DNA of 64,000 nucleotides from Mucilaginibacter aquatilis (GCF_009755275.1 NZ_WQLA01000007.1:124001-188000); one strand, 5' to 3'. Shown: positions 25,316 to 35,002, numbered from the stretch's first letter. Made by a program: numbers and translations. The notes: generated by a model from the sequence alone, not told the origin.

Positions 25316-27409
25316 TCAATTATAAAACGCCCAGCTTACGCCAAACTTTAATTGTTTATCGGGCATTGGGTAACGGTTAACTGTGTAGTAGCCGTTGCTT
25401 TGCAGGCCCTGGTTGGCATAATCATACATAATAAACAAATTGGTGCGGAACAACGTGGCTTTAATGTAAGGCGTTATAACCGGATAAGTAAGGAAGCTTA
25501 TGTCAGAACTGTTATAAAACTGCCCTATACCAATGGCGTAATTAGGTGCAGTATATTTTGTGTTGTACCGAGCGTTTACACCTATTGAAGCATTAAGCAC
25601 CTTGAAAAACAAGCGTGTAAAATAGATATTTACGTAGTTGTAAAACTCAGGTGTGCGTATCGTTGACTGGTAATCAGATCGCTGGTAAACAAAATAATCT
25701 TCAAAATGCCAGCGACCAAAGTCAAACCGTTTTCCTAAAGCAACTTTTAGTAAATTTAATGGAGAGCTTAGTTGTGCAGGTGCAGCATCAATACCGCCCG
25801 GAGTTTGAGCCGCAAAATACTGATAACCGCTAACTAAAAAGTACTCTGCCTTTAAATCTAGTTTAAGCTTGTCATTAATATAGTTGAACGACAGGTTGTT
25901 GATTTGCTGTTTACCTATGTCGGTATTTCGGTAAACGTAGTGGTTTGAAATCCAGTTTTTGTAAATAAGCGGGGCTTCATTGTTTTGTGCGTAAGCACCA
26001 AAAATAATACGACCTGCCTTTTCGCCTCCTGCAATCGTTAGCTTGGCATCATAAAGGTAATCTCCAAAGTTATAACCCTGCACCACCTGTTGAAAGTTAC
26101 CATCAAGACCTAAACGATCACTAAAACGATAACTGAATTTGGCGTTCAATTTTATGTTTTGATAGCTTGAGCCTTGTACCTTTCTAATTTGGTTACGGAG
26201 ATTAGTACCCTGCTGCAATGAATCAACTATGAATTGGTTATAATGAAATAAATCATGAGTTAAACCAACATCAAGCTTTACCTCATTTTTTACAAAACTT
26301 ACTGATTTTCCACGCAAATAAAAACTGTAGGAAAAGTCGTTCCGAATGTTCATTACCGAAAGCGAATCCTGCGAAACAGTTGAGTTGAAGAAGTAATCAG
26401 GAAATACCCTATAGTTATCAGGCTCGTTTTGTATAAACCTATACTTTTGAGTGTTATAAAAAAATGTATGGGTAAACCGCTGCGTAGGCAATATCTTTAC
26501 CGATTCGGTGCCGGCACTTTTTAGTGTATCAATACGGCCTAAATAGTAAGATTGCTTGATGTAAGCGCCATTATTCCGGTAATTTATGTAGGAGCTGTTA
26601 AGCCGCACACCCTCCTGCAACTTATCAAACAGCTGGCCAGGCTCAACGTTAAAAACATCATTGATAACCGAACCGTTTTCAGGTGCCTTAATATTATTAA
26701 AAAACAGGTTACCAAGTAGGTTATAGCGCTTTCCTTTTGACTCGTACCAAGTGGCAATAGCAGCATTAAGATCACTAACGTTTTGCCGGCGGTAAAATCC
26801 GCGCGAACCTGTTGAATTGAAATTTGCGGTAAAGTTCCAGTTTGGCTTAATGTTTTGCGTATGAATAAGCCTGAAAATTTGTTCGCTGTTTGAGTTACCA
26901 AAGGCACCACTGTAAAACGATAAATTGGTGTAAGCCACACGAGTTCTGAAATATAAAATATCTTCAGGTTTCAACATGTATACATCAAGTGCATGCAGGC
27001 CCACATCAAAGCCAACAGTTTTCATTGGCTCAAACAACAACGGGCGTTGTGGCAAACCCGTGTTACCTAAATGTATACGCGGCGACCTTGGCTGCATAAG
27101 CGGGCTGTAATTCTCAAAATTAGTTAACCCTGTATCTAAAGGAAACACCTGCGTGCTGTCTTTCAGTAAGTCTTCGGTAGTAACCTTTACATACTTTGAA
27201 GTGTATATAACAGTATCGCCCTGATTTTCCTGCCTTTTCCTTACACTATCAATTGACTGAGTTTGCCCAACCGAGCGTCCGTTACGTATGGTGTCAACGC
27301 CATAAGGCCTGTCGGGTATTTGTGCAAAAGCACAGTTGCCGATTACCAGCAAACAAAGGGTAAAAAATAAGTAACGCAGCTGACTAAGCTTCAAAGTGTG
27401 TTTATGCAT
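25316..27409 (-). CDS. Putative porin (Porin_10-type outer-membrane beta barrel)
   Basis: The 697-residue protein has a signal peptide of about 29 residues ending in CAFA. An N-terminal plug-like region (about 30-120) precedes a long series of alternating-pattern amphipathic strands rich in Tyr, Asn, Phe and Thr, ending in LKFGVSWAFYN with the typical C-terminal aromatic. Its length and N-terminal DSTQVFPLDTGLTNFENYSPL fit the Bacteroidota family annotated as putative porin (PF14121). It is an outer-membrane protein; the solute is unknown. It may be co-transcribed with the purine phosphorylase and lpxK genes upstream (gap 38 bp). Confidence 0.85.
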   Translation of the reverse strand: MHKHTLKLSQLRYLFFTLCLLVIGNCAFAQIPDRPYGVDTIRNGRSVGQTQSIDSVRKRQENQGDTVIYTSKYVKVTTEDLLKDSTQVFPLDTGLTNFENYSPLMQPRSPRIHLGNTGLPQRPLLFEPMKTVGFDVGLHALDVYMLKPEDILYFRTRVAYTNLSFYSGAFGNSNSEQIFRLIHTQNIKPNWNFTANFNSTGSRGFYRRQNVSDLNAAIATWYESKGKRYNLLGNLFFNNIKAPENGSVINDVFNVEPGQLFDKLQEGVRLNSSYINYRNNGAYIKQSYYLGRIDTLKSAGTESVKILPTQRFTHTFFYNTQKYRFIQNEPDNYRVFPDYFFNSTVSQDSLSVMNIRNDFSYSFYLRGKSVSFVKNEVKLDVGLTHDLFHYNQFIVDSLQQGTNLRNQIRKVQGSSYQNIKLNAKFSYRFSDRLGLDGNFQQVVQGYNFGDYLYDAKLTIAGGEKAGRIIFGAYAQNNEAPLIYKNWISNHYVYRNTDIGKQQINNLSFNYINDKLKLDLKAEYFLVSGYQYFAAQTPGGIDAAPAQLSSPLNLLKVALGKRFDFGRWHFEDYFVYQRSDYQSTIRTPEFYNYVNIYFTRLFFKVLNASIGVNARYNTKYTAPNYAIGIGQFYNSSDISFLTYPVITPYIKATLFRTNLFIMYDYANQGLQSNGYYTVNRYPMPDKQLKFGVSWAFYN

Positions 27410-27447
27410 ATGCCTGCGGGCAATATCTTTTTTTTTGTGGTAACAGG

Positions 27448-28263
27448 CTACAGTCCGGCAATGAGTTCTTTAAGTATATGGGTCATATGAGGTTCGGCAC
27501 GCTGCGCTATCTCTATAATCTCTTCAATTGATACCGGCTTCAGCATTTCAGGAAAGCCTTCATCAGTTAAAACAGATATAGCAAATACAGGTAAACCCAT
27601 ATGGTTTGCCACTATCACCTCGGGTGCAGTACTCATACCCACCGAATCGCCACCAATAATGCGCAGGTACTTATATTCGGCACGTGTTTCTAAATTTGGT
27701 CCTGTAACCGCTACATAAACTCCCTTATGGCAGGTTATATTGTTTGATGATGCAATTTGTAAAGCTTTTTGTATTAACTGCTGGTCGTAAGGTTCGCTCA
27801 TATCCGGAAATCGAGGACCTAACTCATCATAATTTGTGCCTACCAGCGGATTAGTAGGTTGCAGATTGATATGGTCATCAATAACCATAAGATCGCCCTT
27901 TTTAAAGGCCGGATTTAAAGCACCGCTGGCATTTGAAACAAAAAGCGTTTTTATACCCAGCATTTTCATTACCCTAACCGGAAACGTAATTTGCTGCATG
28001 TTGTACCCTTCATAGTAGTGAAGGCGCCCTTGCATAGCTACTACTTTTTTACCAGCCAGTTTACCAAAAATAAGCCTTCCTGAATGGAATTCAAGCGTAG
28101 AGATGGGAAAGCCGGGAATGTTGGCGTAAGGCATTTGCTTTTCAATTTCAATTTCCTTTACCAAGCCACCTAAACCGGTGCCTAAAATAATACCTGCCTC
28201 AGGTTCAAAATCACCTATGCGGCCTTTAATATATTCAGTTGTGCGTTGTATACTCTCTAACAT
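27448..28263 (-). CDS. Purine nucleoside phosphorylase
   Basis: The 271-residue trimeric-type PNP splits inosine and guanosine with phosphate to base and ribose 1-phosphate in purine salvage. Motifs: the phosphate loop GIILGTGLGG (about 24-33), FHSGRLIFG, AMQGRLHYYEGY (about 75-86), FVSNASGALNPAFKKGDLMVIDDHINL (about 109) and GDSVGMSTAPEVIVANHMGLPV (about 204). Both sugar- and base-contacting Glu, His and Asn are present. It overlaps the end of lpxK by 29 bp, a tight coupling of lipid A and purine genes that is seen in other Bacteroidota. Confidence 0.95.
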   Translation of the reverse strand: MLESIQRTTEYIKGRIGDFEPEAGIILGTGLGGLVKEIEIEKQMPYANIPGFPISTLEFHSGRLIFGKLAGKKVVAMQGRLHYYEGYNMQQITFPVRVMKMLGIKTLFVSNASGALNPAFKKGDLMVIDDHINLQPTNPLVGTNYDELGPRFPDMSEPYDQQLIQKALQIASSNNITCHKGVYVAVTGPNLETRAEYKYLRIIGGDSVGMSTAPEVIVANHMGLPVFAISVLTDEGFPEMLKPVSIEEIIEIAQRAEPHMTHILKELIAGL

Positions 28264-29290
28264 AATTGTTTATCTGTTTATTAAACTGCTCTCCCCCTCC
28301 AAGCAAAAATTTTATACCAATTGGCAGTATACGAATTGGTAATTCATTTAAAATAGCCATCAATGAAGGGTCATGCAGTCGTTGAGCATCTTTCTCCGTT
28401 GTAATAATTACTTTTTTTGAAGAATTATAGTTGCTAAAATCGGCTGCAAGTTTACCAATATTTTTTGAGCTATATTGATGATGATCGGGGTAACTATGAT
28501 GAATAACGTTTGATGTGAATTGTTTGATATATTGTAATAAAGGTTGTGCGTTGGCAATACCTGTTAGTAAAAACACAGTTGTCTGGGCGTCGGGCATTGG
28601 TCCGGCTGCCAGCTTATTTATAGTTTGAAGCGGCAAATAATCAATTGCTGTAAAATACGTTTGTTGATAGTTTAAGGGCTTTAACACTCGCAACACTTCT
28701 TGTTGCTGTTCAGTGGAAAGATTAATAGGACATTTGCTTACTACCCAAATATCGGCCCGGTAACGGCCTATAAACGGCTCGCGCAAATTACCTGTAGGTA
28801 ACATAAGCTTGTTATCGCATATACGGTTAAAGTCAAAAAGTAATAGGCTTAGCCCGGGAGTTAAAGCCCTGTGCTGAAATGCATCATCAAGTATAATTAC
28901 ATCATGATCATTTTCCAATTGCTTTATACCTTCTACCCGCTTTTCGCAAACAGCAACAGTAATATCCGGAAATTTTTGTTTGAACTGTGCAGGCTCATCA
29001 CCTATGCCTGATGCGGTGCTATTCCGTTCGGCTGTTAAAAAGCCTTTGGTATTACGCCCATATCCCCTGCTTAATGTAGCTATTCTACCTGTACTTCTAA
29101 GCAACCTTACCAGGTATTCTGTCATCGGGCTTTTACCGGCTCCTCCAACATCAAGATTACCTACTACAATTACCGGCAGGTTAAATTTAACGCTTGCGTA
29201 AGCTCCTGCATCGTACAGCCAGTTACGTACAACCACGCCAAACCCGTACAATACGGTAAACGGAAACAAGAGTAAGCGTAATTTTTTCAT
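28235..29290 (-). CDS. lpxK: Tetraacyldisaccharide 4'-kinase
   Basis: The 351-residue inner-membrane-associated kinase phosphorylates the 4' position of the lipid A disaccharide in the Raetz pathway. The N-terminal helix (RLLLFPFTVLYGFGVVVRNWLYD) anchors it. A Walker A motif GNLDVGGAGKSPMTE lies near residues 43-57. TLSRGYGRNTKGF (about 75), the DDAFQHRALTPGLSLLLFD segment (about 136) and a C-terminal TTEKDAQRL are all family signatures. Its last 29 bp overlap the PNP gene. The gene begins a minus-strand unit running through PNP to the putative porin. Confidence 0.95.
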   Translation of the reverse strand: MKKLRLLLFPFTVLYGFGVVVRNWLYDAGAYASVKFNLPVIVVGNLDVGGAGKSPMTEYLVRLLRSTGRIATLSRGYGRNTKGFLTAERNSTASGIGDEPAQFKQKFPDITVAVCEKRVEGIKQLENDHDVIILDDAFQHRALTPGLSLLLFDFNRICDNKLMLPTGNLREPFIGRYRADIWVVSKCPINLSTEQQQEVLRVLKPLNYQQTYFTAIDYLPLQTINKLAAGPMPDAQTTVFLLTGIANAQPLLQYIKQFTSNVIHHSYPDHHQYSSKNIGKLAADFSNYNSSKKVIITTEKDAQRLHDPSLMAILNELPIRILPIGIKFLLGGGEQFNKQINNYVREYTTHN

Positions 29291-29365
29291 ACCAGCTACC
29301 CCAAATATATAAAAAGCCAGTAAGATAGGCTTGGGTTAACGGTGTACGGGTAAGCGATTATTTGA

Positions 29366-29908
29366 TCAGAAAACAAATTTTTCTTCGGTCTTAGCTGCGT
29401 TACGTCTTCCCTCGTCACAAACTTCAAAGTAGAAAAAGTCACTTACATGCCTTGGTACTTTCAAGCCATTAATATCCTGATCATTATACATGATTTTTTG
29501 GATACCGTACTTGGCTGATTGCGTTCCCTTTTGGAAGTAAGAAATTTGCAAGGTATGCTCATAACTACCTGTTGGGTTAAACGTTACCGGAAATGTACCT
29601 TGCGATTGTTTGTAGCCGGCTTGCAACTTAGCTACACCAAGTTCGGTTTTCAACTTTTGCAAAACGTCATCCACTTCGGCATCTGCTTCGCCATATGCTA
29701 TAACCGAGTATGGTTTATCAAATGCGTTTAAGGTGATTTTTATTTTAGCTTTAATCTCCTTGCCACCTGTTTTTATAACAATGTCACTAGTGTCTTTATA
29801 AAGATTGTATATCCGGTCAACATCAAGTTCGGGTTCAGAAACCTTTTTTTGTGCCCAAAGCTCACTACATAGTAAAACACTTACAAGTACAAAAAATATC
29901 CGTTTCAT
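29366..29908 (-). CDS. Exported protein of unknown function, paralog A
   Basis: The 180-residue product, started at the ATG at 29908 (the open frame reaches a TTG at 29959), has a signal peptide MKRIFFVLVSVLLCSELWAQ. The rest carries VDRIYNLYKDTSDIVIKTGGKEIKAKIKI, YSVIAYGEADAEVDDVL, QISYFQKGTQSAKYGIQKIM and a C-terminal SDFFYFEVCDEGRRNAAKTEEKFVF. It aligns along its length with the next upstream gene (30051-30611), so the pair is a tandem duplication. No known family is recognised; it is probably periplasmic or secreted. Confidence 0.75.
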   Translation of the reverse strand: MKRIFFVLVSVLLCSELWAQKKVSEPELDVDRIYNLYKDTSDIVIKTGGKEIKAKIKITLNAFDKPYSVIAYGEADAEVDDVLQKLKTELGVAKLQAGYKQSQGTFPVTFNPTGSYEHTLQISYFQKGTQSAKYGIQKIMYNDQDINGLKVPRHVSDFFYFEVCDEGRRNAAKTEEKFVF

Positions 29909-29937
29909 ATTATTGCCGGTACGCTTATTTATATACG

Positions 29938-29945
29938 CAAAAATA
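29938..29945 (-). promoter_or_regulatory. Candidate -7 box for paralog A
   Basis: The minus strand reads TATTTTTG, 29 nt before the ATG at 29908. No -33 element is clear. Confidence 0.35.
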
Positions 29946-30050
29946 CAATATTTAAGCAATTAATGATTAAGTGCCCTTCACATTGAAGCTAACAGATAAT
30001 GTATTTTACAAATATTGCAAAGCTAATAGGTTAGCTACGCCCAATTGGCA

Positions 30051-30611
30051 TTAGAAATCAAACTTCTCAGGTTTTGAAGTTCGCTTTCTTGCATTATCCC
30101 CTACTTCAAAGTAAAAAAAGTCGCTTGAATACTTGGGTGTACCATTTTCGCCAACTAATTGGTTTCGGGCCTCCATTTTTTTTATGCCGTACTTGGCGTA
30201 TTGAGTTCCTTTTTGAAAGGTGGATACATCAATATTATTTTCGTAAATGCCGTTTTGATCAAAGTTTACAACATTTTTTGATGGTGAACGTCTGTAGCCG
30301 GCTTTAATCTTTGCATCACAAAGCTGGTCAATCAGTTCGTCCATATCGCTGTCTGCAAGGGCTTCGCCATAAATAATAATACGGTATGGTTTGTTATGTG
30401 CATTGTAATTTATAAGCACACGCGCGTTAACCTCCTTATCGCCAACAAATATGGTTGTTTCGGTATTGCCTTTGTATTTTTGATATAAACGATCAATGTC
30501 TGATGCGGCTGTTTGTGCCTTTACCTGCAACGAAACAAATACAGCACAAAGCACCATTATAGCCTTAAATATGTATGTTTTGCTTATTGAAGGTAAATAT
30601 CTATTTATCAT
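30051..30611 (-). CDS. Exported protein of unknown function, paralog B
   Basis: The 186-residue product has an N-terminal signal region with a hydrophobic stretch TYIFKAIMVLCAVFVSLQVKA. It then shows the same layout as its neighbour: IDRLYQKYKGNTETTIFVGDKEVNARVLI, YRIIIYGEALADSDMDELID, DVSTFQKGTQYAKYGIKKM and a C-terminal SDFFYFEVGDNARKRTSKPEKFDF. The shared YAKYGI and SDFFYFEV blocks define a small family. Function unknown. The 142 bp between the two genes hold a -7 box for paralog A. Confidence 0.75.
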   Translation of the reverse strand: MINRYLPSISKTYIFKAIMVLCAVFVSLQVKAQTAASDIDRLYQKYKGNTETTIFVGDKEVNARVLINYNAHNKPYRIIIYGEALADSDMDELIDQLCDAKIKAGYRRSPSKNVVNFDQNGIYENNIDVSTFQKGTQYAKYGIKKMEARNQLVGENGTPKYSSDFFYFEVGDNARKRTSKPEKFDF

Positions 30612-30827
30612 GATACAATTATAGCAGATTAGTGTTAAACCCCATCAAAAAATCAAGGTTTTAACTCGTAACACTTTTTATAGTGCAGACTACAATTTGT
30701 GTTAATGGATTAACTGCAACAGTCATATCACAAAATAGTTACAAGTAAAACCCCATAGTACAGCACAGTTACCTATCTGTGCAATATTATTTTAGTGCAA
30801 ATTATAACCAGACTTACTAACCCAATT
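30612..30827. other. Divergent intergenic region with a possible operator
   Basis: This AT-rich region lies between paralog B (minus) and the rhamnogalacturonan lyase (plus). GCACAG (30763-30768) and CTGTGC (30777-30782) form a 6-bp inverted repeat with an 8-nt spacer, 45 bp before the lyase start. No full consensus promoter was found. Confidence 0.3.
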
Positions 30828-32729
30828 ATGCGATTTAATTTCATTGCAGCATGCTCGGCATGCCTGCTGTCTTTTATTACTTATCAAACCGCCTTTTCAC
30901 AACGTATGATGGAAAAACTTGGGCGTGGCGTAGTGGCAATTAACCAGGGAGGTGGCAAAATTTATGTAGGCTGGCGCATGCTGGGTACCGATCCTGATAA
31001 TATTGCCTTTAATATATACAAGAGTACAGGTAATAAAGCGGCCGTTAAACTCAATTCTTCTCCTATTACTGCTACTACAAATTACGTTGATAGCAATGTT
31101 GACTCCACCGCAGCAACCAGCTACTTTGTAAAAACGGTTTTAAACGGCAAGGAATCGGAAGTTAGCAAGCCATTTTTACTACCGGCAAATAACGGTGCTA
31201 AGCCTTACCTTTCAATACCGCTGCAAACCATGGCTGATTACAAGCCTAACGATGCATCTGTTGGTGATTTGGATGGCGATGGTGAATACGAAATAGTTTT
31301 GCATCAGGTAAGTCGCGGTCATGATAACTCGCACAACGGAATCACATCAAATCCTATTTTGGAAGCTTATAAACTCAACGGCACTATGTTGTGGCGTATT
31401 GATTTAGGGCGCAACATTCGCGAGGGTGCGCATTATACCCAGTTTATGGTTTATGATTTTGATGGAGACGGTAAAGCGGAGATTGTGTGCAAAACCGCCG
31501 ATGGTACTATTGATGGCCAGGGAAAAGTAATAGGCGATTCAACCAAAACATGGCGTAACGAAAACGGGCATATTTTAAGCGGCCCGGAATATCTAACCAT
31601 TTTTAACGGACAAACAGGTGCCGCCATTAATACCACAGGCTTTGTTGCGGTACGTCATCCCGACACTGAAAATCCTACTACGGAACAATTAAAGGCAGTT
31701 TGGGGCGATGGCAGGGGTAACAGAAGTGACCGGTTCCTTGCAGCGGTTGCCTACCTTGACGGCAAGCACCCCAGTTTAATAATGTGCCGTGGTTACTATA
31801 CCCGCACCGTTATTGTTGCCTGGGACTTTCAAAAAGGCAAGTTAAAACAGCGCTGGTTATTTGATAGCGACGCCAATGCCGAAAACCGTCGTTTCCGCGG
31901 ACAGGGAAATCATAATTTGACCATTGCCGATGTTGACAATGACGGCAAAGACGAAATTGTGTACGGTGCCATGGTGGTTGATGATAATGGAAAAGGTCTT
32001 TACAGCACCGGTACGGGGCACGCTGATGCATTGCATGTATCTGATTTGGATCCGAATCGTCCGGGGCTGGAAGTTTTTGATATCCAAGAACGCTTCGGTG
32101 ATGCAGGTGCTAATTTCAGGGATGCGCGTACCGGTGAAATGATATGGAAAATCCCATCAGTTAAGGCGGGTGAAGATGGTGAAGGTCCCGGAAGAGGTTT
32201 ATCATTAGATGTTGATCCCCGTTATCCAGGATTCGAATCGTGGGTTGCAGGTGCAGGTATAAGTGGCATGTTTGACGTTAAGGGAAATAAAATATCTGAA
32301 CGCAATCCTTCAGTTAACTTTGGAATATTTTGGGATGATGATATGCTAAGTGAACTATTGGATGGCACGCGCATTACCAAATGGGACTATCAGAATTCAA
32401 AGGCAGACATGTTGTTCAACGCCGCCAATTATGATTGTGTAAGCAACAACGGCACTAAGCAAAACCCGGTACTTAGCGGTGATATATTGGGCGATTGGCG
32501 CGAAGAAGCGATTTATGCTACCCGCGATGGAAAAGAATTGCGAATTTTCACAACTACCATTCCGGCTAAAAACCGTTTTTATACCTTTATGCACGACCCG
32601 CAATACCGCCTAAGCATTGCCTGGCAAAATGTTGCTTACAACCAGCCGCCACATACCAGCTTCTTTATTGGCAAAGACATGAAAACACCACCTAAACCAA
32701 ACATTGTGGTTGTTGATGTCAAAAAATAA
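30828..32729 (+). CDS. Rhamnogalacturonan endolyase (PL11 family)
   Basis: The 633-residue exported protein (signal peptide of about 23 residues, RFNFIAACSACLLSFITYQT) starts its mature part with MMEKLGRGVVAINQGGGKIYVGWRMLGTDPD. This is the N-terminus typical of PL11 rhamnogalacturonan lyases. The eight-bladed propeller carries several calcium-like DGDG motifs (DLDGDGEYEI, DFDGDGKAEI, DVDNDGKDEI). The enzyme cleaves the pectin rhamnogalacturonan I backbone by beta-elimination. I chose the ATG at 30828; an upstream GTG (30795) would spoil the signal peptide. No other pectin gene is adjacent. Confidence 0.9.
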   Translation: MRFNFIAACSACLLSFITYQTAFSQRMMEKLGRGVVAINQGGGKIYVGWRMLGTDPDNIAFNIYKSTGNKAAVKLNSSPITATTNYVDSNVDSTAATSYFVKTVLNGKESEVSKPFLLPANNGAKPYLSIPLQTMADYKPNDASVGDLDGDGEYEIVLHQVSRGHDNSHNGITSNPILEAYKLNGTMLWRIDLGRNIREGAHYTQFMVYDFDGDGKAEIVCKTADGTIDGQGKVIGDSTKTWRNENGHILSGPEYLTIFNGQTGAAINTTGFVAVRHPDTENPTTEQLKAVWGDGRGNRSDRFLAAVAYLDGKHPSLIMCRGYYTRTVIVAWDFQKGKLKQRWLFDSDANAENRRFRGQGNHNLTIADVDNDGKDEIVYGAMVVDDNGKGLYSTGTGHADALHVSDLDPNRPGLEVFDIQERFGDAGANFRDARTGEMIWKIPSVKAGEDGEGPGRGLSLDVDPRYPGFESWVAGAGISGMFDVKGNKISERNPSVNFGIFWDDDMLSELLDGTRITKWDYQNSKADMLFNAANYDCVSNNGTKQNPVLSGDILGDWREEAIYATRDGKELRIFTTTIPAKNRFYTFMHDPQYRLSIAWQNVAYNQPPHTSFFIGKDMKTPPKPNIVVVDVKK

Positions 32730-32753
32730 ACATTCTCGCATAATATAAAACAT

Positions 32754-32788
32754 AAGCAATCCGGCACTTATAAACTGCCGGATTGCTT
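32754..32788 (+). terminator. Rho-independent terminator after the lyase gene
   Basis: AAGCAATCCGGCA (32754-32766), 9-nt loop and TGCCGGATTGCTT (32776-32788) form a perfect 13-bp stem, 24 bp after the stop codon. Confidence 0.8.
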
Positions 32789-32866
32789 AATTATAGCCTC
32801 CTTTAAAACTTACGTTTTTCTAAAGCTTCTAAGTAAACAAAGAGCTCATTTACTTATTATTAATAC

Positions 32867-33091
32867 ATGGTTAAATACAGCGATTTGAGTGGCAACTCAG
32901 GCGTTGAAGCTTATGACATTGGCAACAATTATATAAAAATACGTTTCAAAGGCGGCGATGTTTATTTATATTCATACGCAAAACCCGGAAAACGCCATGT
33001 TGAAGAAATGAAACATCTTGCCACTATCGGAAAGGGCCTTGCAACATATATCTCCCGCAACATAAAAAACAGGTTTGAAGCCAAATTATAA
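32867..33091 (+). CDS. Small KTSC-like domain protein
   Basis: The 74-residue basic protein has SGVEAYDIGNNYIKIRFKGGDVYLYSYAKPGKRHVEEMKHLATIGKGLATYISRNIKNRFEAKL. The layout (beta strands, a YLYSY core and a C-terminal RN-IKNRF) resembles the KTSC domain, named after lysyl-tRNA synthetase and topoisomerase-linked small proteins. No signal peptide; cytoplasmic. It is a single gene between the lyase terminator and pruA. Confidence 0.7.
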   Translation: MVKYSDLSGNSGVEAYDIGNNYIKIRFKGGDVYLYSYAKPGKRHVEEMKHLATIGKGLATYISRNIKNRFEAKL

Positions 33092-33194
33092 TTGGCGGCA
33101 TTGTGTAAGAGTTAATAGCATTGCAGTGAAACACTTTGTTTAGCACTTGAACAAAGCAATTGTTACGTAATTTTATATGGCTACGTTTAAGATA

Positions 33195-33226
33195 TTGTTG
33201 GTAATACATATTAACCCGTATCTTTG
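33195..33226 (+). promoter_or_regulatory. Promoter of pruA
   Basis: TTG (33198-33200, with another at 33195-33197) and TATCTTTG (33219-33226) with an 18-bp spacer fit the Bacteroidetes promoter, 20 nt before the pruA ATG. Confidence 0.55.
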
Positions 33227-33245
33227 TATGTAAATAGATAAGCCT

Positions 33246-34880
33246 ATGTTAAAAGGATTTTTCAATGTACCGGCACCTCAAAACGAGCCGGTTTTAAATT
33301 ACGGTCCGCGTAGTATTGAGCGTGCCGCTTTAAAAGCTGCCCTGGCCGAAGGCCGTGCGCAGGTTATTGATATACCTATGTATATTGGTGGCGAAGAGGT
33401 GCGTACAGGCAAAACGCTTGAAGTACGTCCTCCGCATGACCATAAACACTTATTGGCTAACGCTCATGAAGGCGATGCAAGCCATGTAAAAGCTGCTATA
33501 GATGCGGCTTTAGCTGCCAAAGAAAACTGGGAAATCATGCCTTGGGAGCAACGCGCCGCCATATTTTTAAAAGCTGCTGATTTGTTGGCTGGTCCTTACC
33601 GTGCAAAAATCAATGCAGCTACTATGTTGGGCCAATCCAAAAACGCTTACCAGGCCGAAATAGATGCGGCATGTGAGTTTATAGACTTTTTGCGCTTCAA
33701 CGTGCAATACATGACCGAGATTTACGCACAACAGCCCATTTCATCTAAAGGAGTATGGAACCGGGTTGAACACCGCCCTTTAGAAGGATTTATTTTTGCA
33801 ATTACACCTTTCAACTTTACGGCCATTGCCGGTAACCTTTGTGCCGCCCCTGCACTTATGGGCAACGTAGTGGTTTGGAAGCCTGCACCTACCCAACTTT
33901 ATACTGCAAACGTTATTATGCAGGTTTTTAACGAAGCAGGTTTACCTCCGGGTGTAATAAATATGATAAATGTTGACGGCCCTGTTGCCGGCGATGTAAT
34001 TTTCACCCACCGCGATTTTGCTGGTTTACATTTCACAGGCTCTACCCACGTTTTCCAAAATTTATGGAAGATAATTGGTAACAACATCAGCAATTACCGT
34101 AGTTACCCACGTATTGTGGGCGAAACAGGCGGCAAAGATTTTGTGCTTGCCCATTCAAGCGCTAACGCCGAAGTGGTAGCTACTGCTTTAGTACGTGGTG
34201 CATTTGAATATCAGGGACAAAAATGTTCGGCTGCTTCACGTGCATATATTGCTAAGTCAATATGGCCTGCAGTGAAAGAAAAGATGATTGCTGATATTGC
34301 AAGCTTCAAAGTTGGCCCAACCGAAGATTTTGAAAACTTTGTAAACGCCGTAATTACAGAGGCTTCATTTGATAAACTTGCTAAGTACATTGATGAAGCG
34401 AAAGCTAACCCTGATGTTGAAATTATCACGGGTGGAACTTATGATAAATCAGTTGGATACTTTGTGCAACCTACAGTTATACAGGTTCAGGACCCTTATT
34501 ACGTAACCATGTGCGAGGAACTGTTTGGGCCGGTTTTAAGTATTTATGTTTATGAGGATGAGCAGTTTGAGGAGATCATGAATATCATTGACAATACCTC
34601 TCCTTATGCATTAACGGGCTCGATAATTGCACAAGACCGTTACGCTGTTACACAAGCTACTACCCGATTAAGAAATGCAGCGGGGAACTTTTATATAAAT
34701 GATAAGCCTACAGGTGCTGTAGTTGGCCAGCAACCTTTTGGTGGTGCACGTGGCTCGGGAACGAATGATAAAGCAGGATCAATGCAAAATTTACTGCGCT
34801 GGTCATCACCACGCACCATTAAGGAAACTTTTGATCCGCCTAAAGATTACCGCTACCCATTTTTAGATAAAGAGGTATAA
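33246..34880 (+). CDS. pruA: L-glutamate gamma-semialdehyde dehydrogenase
   Basis: The 544-residue aldehyde dehydrogenase oxidises glutamate semialdehyde (from 1-pyrroline-5-carboxylate) to glutamate with NAD+, the second step of proline degradation. Motifs: the Rossmann loop FTGSTHVFQ (about 263-271), the general base E293 in VGETGGKDF, and the catalytic C327 in FEYQGQKCSAASRAYI. The C-terminus has QPFGGARGSGTNDKAGS, which contacts the substrate. The length equals that of the stand-alone P5C dehydrogenase (type 1). It has its own promoter and terminator; no proline dehydrogenase gene is adjacent. Confidence 0.96.
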   Translation: MLKGFFNVPAPQNEPVLNYGPRSIERAALKAALAEGRAQVIDIPMYIGGEEVRTGKTLEVRPPHDHKHLLANAHEGDASHVKAAIDAALAAKENWEIMPWEQRAAIFLKAADLLAGPYRAKINAATMLGQSKNAYQAEIDAACEFIDFLRFNVQYMTEIYAQQPISSKGVWNRVEHRPLEGFIFAITPFNFTAIAGNLCAAPALMGNVVVWKPAPTQLYTANVIMQVFNEAGLPPGVINMINVDGPVAGDVIFTHRDFAGLHFTGSTHVFQNLWKIIGNNISNYRSYPRIVGETGGKDFVLAHSSANAEVVATALVRGAFEYQGQKCSAASRAYIAKSIWPAVKEKMIADIASFKVGPTEDFENFVNAVITEASFDKLAKYIDEAKANPDVEIITGGTYDKSVGYFVQPTVIQVQDPYYVTMCEELFGPVLSIYVYEDEQFEEIMNIIDNTSPYALTGSIIAQDRYAVTQATTRLRNAAGNFYINDKPTGAVVGQQPFGGARGSGTNDKAGSMQNLLRWSSPRTIKETFDPPKDYRYPFLDKEV

Positions 34881-34926
34881 CGCCTCTACAATATTGCTTG
34901 ACTCTTTTATCAGTCTTTAAGCATCA

Positions 34927-34972
34927 AAACAAAAAGGTCATTTCGGTTTAAATTGAAATGACCTTTTTGTTT
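34927..34972. terminator. Strong bidirectional terminator after pruA
   Basis: AAACAAAAAGGTCATTTC (34927-34944) and its exact complement (34955-34972) form an 18-bp stem with a 10-nt loop. Run-outs of T occur in both directions, between pruA and the convergent acidic-protein gene. Confidence 0.9.
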
Positions 34973-35002
34973 ACTTTGAAGTTTTAGGAATAAAAAATAC
35001 TA

